Shown: positions 47,399 to 57,610 of the stretch, piece by piece
Layout: each line of letters begins with the position of its first letter
How positions within the stretch are numbered: position 1 is the stretch's first letter
Origin: Trichopria drosophilae
Lineage: Eukaryota > Arthropoda > Insecta > Hymenoptera > Diapriidae
DNA: 64,000 nt
Assembly (NCBI GenBank): GCA_030407085.1
Contig: CM059585.1
Location: 115,929,501-115,993,500, forward strand
Reading direction: 5' to 3'
The notes under the pieces: model-generated
What the model was told of the DNA's origin: nothing
Databases searched by the model: none
What the model saw: the letters and a program-made list of their open reading frames with translations, nothing else
Made by a program: the position numbers and the translations under genes

Positions 47399-47419
47399 TT
47401 AAAGAATGCGACCCTTTAA

Positions 47420-48824
47420 GGGGAGTCTGTGACGGCATTTTCAGCTATATGAAGGAGTTAATTTAAAAATTCGACAAAAATGTTTTTAAAGTAGTTTTTT
47501 AAGAGGAATTCAATGGTCATAATATAAAATAGGTCAAAACTATTTTTGACCACTTTTTAAATTCTATTTTTTGAAAAAGTTGAAATATTTCAAAACCCAT
47601 CCGTAATTTTTTAGAAAATATATTTTTATATCTATAAAAAAATTGCCAACTTAAAATTTCCAATTTCACTATTTTTGAAGCATTTTTTTCATAAAAAGAA
47701 TTAATTTTTTCCCTGAAAAGGGTTATTTTTAGCATTCTTAATAATATAAAAACACCGTAATAATAATTTTAAAACTTTTCAAGATATTTTGTACCTTATA
47801 AATTATTTATTGAATTACTATACGAAAAACTGTATTTATTGACATTAGAATCCACCAGCTTTATATGTTTCACCTTCAGAGTGTTTTAGGGAAAGCTCTA
47901 ATTTTCTCTTTGTAATTTTTTTAGCTTTTCTCGTTCTTTGAAATATTTTGTTATTTTTAATGGTGCCCTTTCTTAAGCGCCTTTGGTCCCGACGACGAGC
48001 GATTTTGCTACTAGCTTTTCCAAAGCTCAAATTGTTTGTCTCAAAAAATGCTTCAGCAGTTTTGTGGAATCCATTATTATATTCCGCAACAGACCCAGCA
48101 ACTGATATTTGCAAACGTTGCTTCGATACAAATTTTTCCTTTGGACACTTGTTCCAAATAAGGCTGTGTAAACATTCGTTTGAATTTTGTGTTCTGCACT
48201 CTTTGCAACGCTCCAACAATTTTTCTGCTGATAGTCTTTCGAAGATGGGTAAAATTTTGTCGAAAACCTATGCAGTGAAAATAAGTAAATAAAGGTCGAT
48301 TTTTTAATTTGCAATGTATAAGAAATTTTGTTTACCATTTTGTTTATAGGAGTTCCAATGTTATCGAATATCGATAATTACGCCCTAGTACTATAATATA
48401 CTATTATTTACATTCATGCAATTTTCTTATTTCTATATTACTTTTTAATTTCGAAAATGTAATGAAAAGTTTCTAAATTATTTTTAAGGTGTTTTTATAT
48501 CATTAAGAATGCTAAAAATAACCCTTTTCAGGGAGAAAATTAATTCTCTTTACGAAAAAAATGCTTCAAAAATAGTAAAATTGGAAATTTTAAGTTGGCA
48601 ATTTTTTTATAGATATAAAAATATATTTTCTAAAAAATTACGGATGGGTTTTGAAATATTTCAACTTTTTCAAAAAATAGAATTTAAAAAGTGGTCAAAA
48701 ATGGTTTTGACCTATTTTATTTTATGACCATTGAATTCCTCGTAAAAAACTAGTTTAAAAACATTTTTGTCGAATTTTTAAATTAACTCCTTCATATAGC
48801 TGAAAATGCCGTCACAGTCTCCCC
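47420..48824. mobile_element. TTAA-flanked transposon (1405 bp) with long inverted arms and a transposase remnant
   Basis: The ends are GGGGAGTCTGTGACGGCATT and the exact inverse AATGCCGTCACAGTCTCCCC, with TTAA at 47416-47419 and 48825-48828. Arms of about 350 bp (to about 47780 and from about 48480) are nearly identical, so the element is young. The middle carries a C-terminal transposase exon on the minus strand. The GGGG terminus differs from the CCC-ended foldbacks. TTAA plus this transposase type suggests Kolobok, but a Mutator-like relationship of the protein is also possible. Confidence 0.85.
47845..48267 (-). CDS. C-terminal transposase fragment (Kolobok/Mutator-like)
   Basis: An open exon of 141 codons including the stop, starting after an acceptor (CTGCATAG). 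It reads VFDKILPIFERLSAEKLLER, then KECRTQNSNECLHSLIWNKC, then PKEKFVSKQRLQISVAGSVA, EYNNGF and a lysine/arginine-rich tail ending TYKAGGF. This matches the C-terminal region of a large arthropod DDE-transposase family, where 'TQNxNExxHxxxW' and 'PKxxFV' are conserved and the protein ends in a glycine-aromatic motif. The catalytic N-terminal part is missing, so the element cannot mobilise itself. The intact frame and acceptor suggest the deletion was recent, or that the fragment is still spliced. Confidence 0.75.
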   Translation of the reverse strand, partial: VFDKILPIFERLSAEKLLERCKECRTQNSNECLHSLIWNKCPKEKFVSKQRLQISVAGSVAEYNNGFHKTAEAFFETNNLSFGKASSKIARRRDQRRLRKGTIKNNKIFQRTRKAKKITKRKLELSLKHSEGETYKAGGF

Positions 48825-48828
48825 TTAA

Positions 48829-51800
48829 AGAATTATAAAAATTGTTTAGTGCCAGTCCTGTGATCGATTCTAAATATATAATTAGTCTTTTTACAATTCG
48901 CAGTTGGAGGATTTCAAACACCAGACGGGATGGGCCAAATTTTTATCGCGTTCCTGTGAATTTAGTAGTGGACAAGATGACAGGCAATGAGATTCTAGTT
49001 TCCATAGATCTTATGCAACATCTGAGCTAATTGAAGATCTTCAGGTAGCAACGCACGTCGTATTCCAGTTACAGCAAAATCCTCGAGTTCTCGTTCGACA
49101 TAGAGAAGTACGTTCGAATACGCCGACATTGCACAGGTCATGCATGCATGCATGCAAGGCAAGTGCATCCCTCGGACAATAAAATTTGCGTTTCGCCGCA
49201 GCGCGGTTCTTCTCCAAGCTCATACTGGTTGGTAGACGTAATTTCCAGGGAGAATAATAAATTGGACAAAGGTAAAGGAGTTTCGCGATGCCACATAAAG
49301 CGGCCCTTACGTTTCGGCTTCGTTGAATAGACACACGCGTTGCTTTTCATTAGCGCTCGCGGGCTGTTTCGTAGGGCCTTGCTCTTTCCCTCAGAAAAGT
49401 ACGACCGTCCTTCTGGAATTATTTAATACCGAGGAACTCGAAGGCCCGTCAAAGCCCAACGGGGTCGGTGTGTTACTCCACGCGTGTGTCTCGGCTTGCC
49501 GGAAGAAATGCGATTTTTCCTCGGTTATACTCTTTCTCTCTTACTTTTCGACCAAAAAGGTGGAAGAGGATCCCGACCTTCTTTTTTTGTTTCAAAATCC
49601 CACCCCTCGTCTCTTCTTTTTTTTATCGCGCGCGTGGCCAGTTCAAAGCGCCTCCACTCGAGTAGGAGGTTCATGAACCATCGCGGCTTATACGTAATAT
49701 TTCGCGAAACAAAAGAAAGCCACCTGGCGGCTGCTCGAATCTAATTAAGAAATTCTTACACGGTCGCCTCCGCGCGTGCACTCGACCGGCAGCTTTGTCG
49801 AGGAAACTCCTCGTCACCCCCTCTTTGCCTGAAATTAAAAATAATTTTCCCCCACAAATATATTAACCCCGGGAAAGGTGGAGAGAGATGGAAAATTTTG
49901 CGTCGGTCATTTTCTTATTCCTTTGTCGCTCGGTCTCGCTCTTTCTATTTTCCTCCTTTCCGCAATTTGTAGGAAAAAGCCGGGCCGTGTACGTACGGGG
50001 CTTTGAAATTTTTTCATTTCAGACTCGTCCATGGTACAACCCCTTCTTTTCCGTAACGTGACGATGCAGGCGATCGCCACCGCCAAGGCTTCCGGCCTCT
50101 CGGGAGGGAATGCGAGACTATTGTTCCGCTCCCTTGGAATATTGCGTCGGGATTAGGCAATTAACGGAATGTCCACTTTATGAATACTCACGAAAAAGAG
50201 AGCAACGTGATCAATTGAAAAAGGGATTACCTCCAGTTACTAAAATTGATACTGAAATGTATTGAAATCTCTTTTCCGTTACCTTTCTATTATTCTCTAA
50301 ATTAAGCGTGCTCTTTTTTTCCTGATATAAGGGTGCATTTTCGCCAAAAGGATTTTTTTGTTGATCATTTTAATTATTTTATTACGGCGTATTTTTATAT
50401 TTATAACAAATATGAAACAGCATTTACTGGAGTATCTAGGCAGCGTAACTGATATAAGTAATGGTTTGTAGAATGGGTAATGTTACCCACTGTTTTACGT
50501 CTGGAACGATAATGATACAGTAAATATTGTAGCTGGTAAATATCAGAATCAACCTAAAATTTTCAAAAACAACTGTATCAGGATAGTACATTGTTCCTCT
50601 AACGTAATGAGTAAGATTAATTTTACGTAATGTTACTAGGTTTACGCAATTTACGGAATCCTGAGTTGGTAGCAATCTGATTTTTAGTTGTTTTTATTAT
50701 CAGCGTATTGGCCTACAGCATATGGACTTATTTATCGCATTACCTTCCAACTTTTTCTTACTGTCATCATCCATTCCTTGCTTGAATCACAACAACCGAT
50801 GGATGAAATTCGACAGATTTGAATGTCTATTATTACAGTTCAATGGTAAACAGTGATTTTTGTATGACAATTGACATTTCTTTTTTACATTATTTTACGT
50901 CGACTTTTGTGAACCCAAATGGGACTAAATCGCGACGGGACCTACAGTTTATGAAGGTGGAATCCGAACCACCTGAGCTTCGACGTTATTAGAGACTTAT
51001 AAACAAATACAGAGGTGTCCCGATGACAGGTGGCAGAGACCGGGATGGAACCAGGGCTACATATGATGAGTATTCGACAAACCCATAGTTAGCGTTGTAC
51101 AATGAAATGTTAGCGTTGCTCCAAAAACAGTTGGTCATTAGATATATAAATTTCTTGCCTTCCTGCCCTTCTTTAAGAATGCTTTGTATAAAATTCGTAT
51201 TCTACGTTTGTAATGTTTATTTCCATCAGCTCTCCTCGGTTTCTGAAATACAGAATGAAGAAATACTCCAAAAGGATTTTGTTTTTTTTTTTTATTTTTC
51301 GTAATAGGAGACCTATGGACTGACACCTGTACGAGTCCCCTACCTACTTAATAAATATACAAATAATAGTTAACGGCACACCATATTTTGATGCTGTGTA
51401 AGCGACTACAAGAAATTTTCCATGGCCTAGAAATTAATAAGAAAGTTAAAATTGAATTACATTATGTACTATCGCCAAGCAACATGATTTACCAAAAGTT
51501 TTTGGATAAGGATGGGCGCTGGATAAAATTAAGAGATTCAGGGAGAAAGTCGTAATTAGAATTTAGATTCCTGAAAAACCGAGATTCGTGGTCAGTCTAG
51601 TGTGCGAAAGCGGCGCGAGGAGGCGATGCGATGGCTCGATTTCACGGGAGCTACGGTGGCGGGAGATTAACGACTGATTTCCCCCCGCCCTGGCCCCGTC
51701 CTGGCCCCCATTATCCATCCTTTCTTCCATCTCCTTTTTTCGCCCCCGTCTATTTTTTGCCCAACGCGTCCTTCTCTGAATTCGTACAGTTACATAAATC

Positions 51801-52312
51801 CCCGCGAAAATATATCAGTTCGGGGTTTCCCAGTCCTTTCCCGTACCTCATCCTCCCCTTCCTCGCTCCTTCCCGCCAAAGGAACGGAGGCTAACCTAAA
51901 AATTCATTAGATTATAAATCCATTAATGTTAAACCGCTCGCGGCGGGTACCCGGCGCTCGTTTGCGGCTCAACGACTCGCATTCGTTCGCTCTCCGCTCC
52001 AGACTTACTGATCCTTTCAATCGCGGTTATTTCGATTAGAAACTTATTTAAAGGGAACGTGAAATTACCGTGGCACTAAAACGAATTTTCCACGTTGTGT
52101 CGAGACTGTGCCAACGATTTTCCTCCTTAATAATGGTTAAAACGGGTTTTACATCGACAAAAGAGCCAATGTCTTGTCATCTTCGTCACGGAGAACCATT
52201 GTTATTTCAAATTGTGTTGGTTTAATCAATAACGTTCAAAATTTTGCTGCGACATTTGAAAAGTAAAATCCGACGGCTAAAATGGGATTTCTACTGCTTC
52301 CCCTAAATTATC
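48829..52312. other. Intergenic region with GC-rich patches; no gene supported
   Basis: GC-rich, pyrimidine/purine-strand-biased patches at about 49050-50160 and 51590-52010, separated by AT-rich sequence. Many overlapping frames of 60-117 codons exist on both strands, and none resembles a protein. A tRNA T-arm-like hairpin, GGTGG-AATCCGAA-CCACC, sits near 50961-50978 and could belong to a SINE, but no full tRNA-like head is convincing. A CATGCATG run lies at about 49140-49155. Confidence 0.35.
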
Positions 52313-52650
52313 TTAGCCCATTGACCCCTTACGTATGTAATACGTGCATACACATAGACTGTTTACAAGATCAGATTGACGTATCTGTACCAAACTAACT
52401 GGGCTTCTTGGTTTGTTGCTTGCGAGTCATACTTTGAAAATTCAATGTGGCGTATCCAATATGGCAGATTGTTACTCCGGGGTTTTGGGGTCGCTGATTA
52501 CAAATCTAACGTTAAATTGGGAATATTCAAAACAGCAAATCTAATATGGCGGACGAATTTTGAAAATGTTTGAAAAATTCGTTTGAAAGTCGTTACTCGG
52601 GGGTGTTTGAGGTTTCTGATTATGAATTTCAACGCGACGTTTTCGGAAGT
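52313..52650. repeat. GGATCC-type degenerate repeat block, possible TTAA-type left end
   Basis: It begins TTAGCCCATTGACCCCTTACG, a mutated TTAACCC-like terminus. It contains CAATGTGGCGTATCCAATATG, GGGGTTTTGGGGTCGCTGAT and AATCTAATATGGCGGACGAA, the same units as in 46716-47398. The right terminus is not found. Confidence 0.55.
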
Positions 52651-55600
52651 ACACCCTCCAAATCAATTCGGTAAAATTTCTTGTAAAATTATTTTTCTAG
52701 CCTCAAAAAACAGTGATAGGACTACGTTGTATCAGTGAGACGATCAGAAATTATGAACCATATTTGTGTCTTTAGCATCATCAGTCCTTAGCGGTGATTT
52801 GCTAAAATGTATCAGCTAACTTTTTTCGTGTACTTAGCCATACTTCTTTGGCAAGATATACATTAATAATGCTACATTAATTGTTTACACATTGCCAGTT
52901 TAGAATTTACCATTTAGCACACATTATTCAAGGTTTTATAGAAAAGCCACAAATACAACACTATTTTTTTCGATATAGAAATTAATGACCCTAATATTAA
53001 CAAAATTGAACAATGGATTCTCATTGAAAGTAATATTCAACAGAATTCCAACCCAGTCATTATTTAAAACATTTTCATCAAACTATTATAAAGCGAATTT
53101 TGAACCTTTCAAAGCTTTTCAATGTTTGGAAAGTCCGCAGCCGTTAACTGTGCATATTCACAAAAAGCTTAATAAAACGGATAAAAATAACGCGAAGCCA
53201 TTAGAAATTCATGCACGCAGTTTCGCGCTTCGCGTCAGTACATCACGAATGAGAAATTATCTGTACACCACAATAAATAAATCAAATAAAAATATTGAAA
53301 CAGCGAGAAAAAATTGTGGCCTGTAGTACCGAGCAGGAAATTCATGTCGGACACTATTCTCCCCCTCTCTCTGGACTTTTCATACATTTTTTTTTAACAA
53401 AAGTGATATAAATAAGCTCGAGTAACGAGAGGGTCGGTGATAGGAGGACAGTGACTCGATAAACTTAAATTACGGCGTTTGACCCAGCTCTCGGAGCACT
53501 TCGGTCGTTTCCGCCGAGGCGCTCGCTCTGGAACTTTGCAATTGAATAACTTTCGTATTTTTGGTTTTCTTTAATTCTCGCGATAACGCGTGTATGCACA
53601 CTCGACTGAGCTAATATATATTCTAGCTACCACTTGGACTTTTCCCGCGGAAGGAAAACTTTTCCGACTTCCGTCTCTTTTCACGAACTTCCCTTTTGTC
53701 CGACGCTCGCGCCCTCTCTCTTAACCGCATGACTCGTAATTTTCTCCACTGTCTCCCTCCTCGAGTGGCTGTCTTTTTCTCGTCCCTCTCTTAATATTCG
53801 TTCGAGCGAAATTTTATTACAACCGTTGCTACGTCCTCGCCCGACACAAGGAGGTGGTGAACGAGAAAAAACGATAGAACGAGAACTCGTCGGAGAGTAA
53901 TTAGAAATGTAGGGTACATACCGGCGGTAAATGGCCTGTGATAACCGGGATAATCGTCCCTTTCCCTAACTCATCGTTCACATTTTTATCATCTACTCAT
54001 TATATTCGCCTTTCACTGGAACATTGAAATTTATGATTTTTGTTTTCAATCGATGTATTCAGTTTTGCAAGGTTAGCCCATTTGTTCGGAGTGCTGCAGG
54101 AGTTAGAGAGGCATTTTGTATCAAAAGGAGCAACATAAAATAAGATTTTAAAAGACATTTGCTGAATGTTTTTGATAAATCTTACAAGACTTCCGCAAAA
54201 AATCCTATTTTGAATCGGTCGACTGTTTACAATGATGTGCTCGTAACTGTATGAATTTATTTATTAAGTAAAGTTCTTAAATTTTAGATAACGTAAGGAC
54301 AATTTGGTTCATCGAAATTTTGTAAAAGAGAAAAATGTCGTGTTATTAAGACTGCATTATATATTGAAATTACAATTTTGAAATTAGAGGCAGTCCTATA
54401 AAGGTACAACGAAGATGATGTCGCAACGATGAGACGCTCCAGGCTATATCCGCGATATAACGAGGGACATTATGATAATCCGATGCATAGATTAGGCATA
54501 ATTCGTTAGCCCACCTGCGAGTGACGCGCAACTTCGATTCCGAAAAAATTGCGAATGAATCACGTAGATTAAATAATGCGGAAACCTTGTAAAGAATTTT
54601 CATTTACAAAATGGGTTACTACACTTCATATAAGTATGAGTTTATATATTTTCTTTATTACATATTTAACTATTAGTACTATGATCAGAAATAATAAAAT
54701 AAGTTAGTAAAAACTAACAAGGAACCCGCATAAAAAAACAATATGGTCTGGAGATAAGAAACCGTTCGTATTTTTTTTTATCGAATATTTTTTTTTGCTA
54801 ACCGTACCTTACGGAAATGCAAATTTGGACTCAGATGCAGCTTTTTAAAGTGAGTTGATTCTTTCATAACTATCTGGAACTGACGGATTTTTCGTAGTTG
54901 CTCATTTGAGGTTGAAGTGCTACTCCGCATAGCGTCGCGTCGAGCAACTTATACCCCTCCCACCACAGTCCCGGTTGTCGCGAAGTTCCCCCTTCCAGTC
55001 CCTCATACTATTAAAAGACTTGTGGCAGTAGAAATGGACAGTGGGGGAAGGGGAATAGAGCTTCAGGTGAGTGTAGAGATAAAATTAGTAAGAAGTGGGG
55101 GTGCCAGGTGCTTGGGACGACATCCTACAGATTAGTTAATCGCTTGGAAACTTGCCTCAAAAGAAGTGACATATGTTTCCGTAGAGTCACATAGGTAGTA
55201 TCAGCATAAGTATAGACTTCCTTTCCAACCTTATACACTAAAGAGCCTATTTGTGAACAGAATAACATTTTATTACAGCAGTAGAAAAATTCCTATATTA
55301 TGGTGATAAATGGCCTCAAGTTACTGAAAGCGATTACAGGACAATAAGTAGGAATGCTCTGATACCAAACACTGATTCCATCAGCGCAGACGTCCTCTAT
55401 GATTTCCAAACTTCCAAGTCGCATAAATAATTTTATCGAGGTCGCCACCATTTCGAAGGGCCTTTACATAATTATCCTAACAGGACATCTTCATTTTAAG
55501 AGATACCCCCATTCGGGTGTGCAAGGGCGTAGGGAAAACCACCTTTCTGGGAAAAAACCAACGCCGGGTACCGCAGTCGATAAAACATCGATTCCGTCCG

Positions 55601-56050
55601 TAACATTCTCCCCCCTGTACACTTTACTAGAATCGATGTTTTCATAACCCATTCAAAACATCATCGAAGTTTTCACACGTGGTGCACTTTACATTAACAT
55701 CTTTCAAACTCGCGTGGCACTATCGGAACATACCATCATCACAACTTAGCAACCAAGTACAATTTCTTGCTCATCCATTTCCAATCCACGAATATTATTA
55801 CACTCAATTCCATCAATATAGCTTCCAATTAGCATTTCCATAAATTCAAACTCACAACAATATCATGAGATAATCACAGCAGTTAGCTCGAGGTCCTCAG
55901 TAGTTGCGTCCAAGTCAGTGAAAAAGACAGAGCAGGTAGATCCACTAAATATTGCAGTATTACTTGCATGTTGATCCACACAAGCAGATCATGAATCAAA
56001 ACATTTACTGCAACTCGAATCCTGACATCAGTAACGTACGATGTTGCCTA
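52651..56050. other. Intergenic region; no gene supported
   Basis: AT-rich with GC-rich patches at about 53340-53960 and 54910-55140. A 113-codon plus-strand frame at 52985-53326 (lysine- and asparagine-rich) matches nothing I know. No repeat termini are recognised. Confidence 0.35.
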
Positions 56051-56132
56051 AAGAGGGCAATGGTTTAAGATCGGAATTGGCGCGGGAGAGTTAGAGCAAA
56101 GCCTGTAAAATTGCCGGTAGTGCCTGTAAATA

Positions 56133-56170
56133 CCTCCGGGACTCGGGGTTCAACCCGGGTGTCCGGAGGG
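56133..56170 (+). other. Strong GC-rich imperfect hairpin
   Basis: CCTCCGGGACTCGGG is followed by GTTCAA and CCCGGGTGTCCGGAGG; 12 or more base pairs form around a GTTCAA loop. It resembles an isolated tRNA T-arm/B-box word (GGTTCAACCC), but the rest of a tRNA is absent. Confidence 0.5.
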
Positions 56171-56178
56171 TAATGTAG

Positions 56179-56421
56179 GACCTAGACGACGTCGCTTCGG
56201 TATGGAACGGGGTAGATGTAAGCAAGGACCCGAGTTATCGTCGCGCAGGAAGCGTCGACGCCTCCTTGCCCTCGAATGCTGCCACCGTCGAGGCGATGGA
56301 GAGTAACGCACCGTCGCAAGAATTAACGGGCTTAGTTGCCGACGCAGGTGTCGCGGAGGAAGGCAAAGCCAACAGCAAGAGTGCGATGAATTACGACAGG
56401 AGCGTCAGACAGCACCCGTAG
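56179..56421 (+). CDS. Candidate GC-rich coding exon, 80 codons plus stop
   Basis: An open frame starting just after TGTAG, which could be a splice acceptor, and ending at TAG. It reads DLDDVASVWNGVDVSKD, then RRAGSVDASLPSNAATVEAM, then VADAGVAEEGKANSKSAMN. The composition (alanine, serine, acidic) and GC-rich third positions look protein-coding and differ sharply from neighbours. I do not recognise the family, and no companion exon was identified. It may equally be chance in a GC island. Confidence 0.25.
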   Translation, partial: DLDDVASVWNGVDVSKDPSYRRAGSVDASLPSNAATVEAMESNAPSQELTGLVADAGVAEEGKANSKSAMNYDRSVRQHP

Positions 56422-57295
56422 TCGTTATAGTTATATTTTGCGCAACATCCCGATTTTATGGGGGCCACGTCTCTCTAGCTCGAACGCCGGTGGCGGGATG
56501 CAAACTTCCACCCTTCCGGAGCGTCAAACAAGGAGAGAGCGGCACGCCGTAAGATCGGCGATATTTACGTTCCTGTACCTTGAGCACGTGAGGATCGAAT
56601 GTGCAACGACAAGAAAGTTGCACTCCTATTGTCTTACGAATTGAGGTTAGGTTTATATAGGAAATAGTAAAATGTGAAACACAATTACTTTTCTACCGCA
56701 CCCTAACTCTACTATAGTACCTTGGAATAAACCCTACTCCATTGACAGTTATTCCATAAAAAAGTTCTGCTGGGCGGAATCGAAAAATGCTGCATACATT
56801 TCTCGTGAAAACAACCAACATCAGGTAACGTAAACAAGCCATCGGGTGTGATGATTCACACGCCACAACCAGTGGATCATACAATAATTGATTCGAATCC
56901 CATTAGTCATGTCAAAATCATATTCTGTGTTCCAGAAACTGGAAATACGGTTAGGATATTATAGAGCTAACAGCGAAAAGCAAATGGATTGTTTTATTAG
57001 GAGGTAAAACGTAAATCAATCGAATTTGTTATTAGGTATTAGCTCTTATATTATACCCGAATCATCTACCCACATACTCAGTAAGTTATAAACATAACAT
57101 AACTTATTATTCAGAAAACGTCAATAATTGTGAGACAGGTTATGTTTTTTATCTGTAAAATTTGAAAACTGTGACACCTGACCACCATTAGTACAAACAG
57201 AACATCATTTTAATTTATCTTCCAATTTTCTCCACTCATGTCGTTCTCAAAAGGAATAAGCATGAAATAGCTTGTATGTATTTTCACATTGTGCA
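56422..57295. other. Intergenic, nothing recognised
   Basis: The GC-rich stretch fades out by about 56650. Short frames on both strands, none recognisable. Confidence 0.35.
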
Positions 57296-57610
57296 TTTGC
57301 ACATCCCATGTAGAAAATGTAACGCTAGTCTGGTCAGAATCCGGCCAGCCTATGTCTGACCAGGAAACCACATGAATTGTAACGCTCTGCCGACCGGATT
57401 CTGACCAGGATAATCCTACCGGATTCCGATCAGAATCCTGCTTCTCCGACCAAATTCCGATCGGATTCCTGCTTTGTCCGACCACGCACTTACTATAAAA
57501 TTTTATGAACCTAACCTAAATATAACTCGGTAAATTCAGTCAGAATCTTGTCAGATTGTAATTAGAATCCCTAAGTGGGGTAAAAGCAGTCAGATTTTGG
57601 TCAGAATTAT
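57296..57610. repeat. Degenerate 'CCGGATTCTGACC' repeat cluster
   Basis: About ten diverged words such as TGGTCAGAATCCGGCCAG, GACCGGATTCTGACCAGG, ACCGGATTCCGATCAGAATC and CCGATCGGATTCCTGC occur between 57330 and 57480 in both orientations. Weaker CAGTCAGAATCTTGTCAGAT-like units follow to 57610. A 91-codon minus-strand frame across it (57210-57485) is array translation. Confidence 0.6.

Noticed and set aside
47517..48727. Identical-looking 72-codon frames at 47517-47735 (-) and 48509-48727 (+)
   Set aside because: Arms of the inverted repeat of the 47420-48824 transposon, not genes.
50955..50985. tRNA-derived SINE suggested by GGTGG-AATCCGAA-CCACC
   Set aside because: T-arm-like hairpin only; no convincing A box and no second copy seen in the window.
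56130..56175. tRNA gene suggested by GGTTCAACCC
   Set aside because: Only a T-arm-like hairpin; no acceptor, D-arm, anticodon arm or A box at the right spacing.
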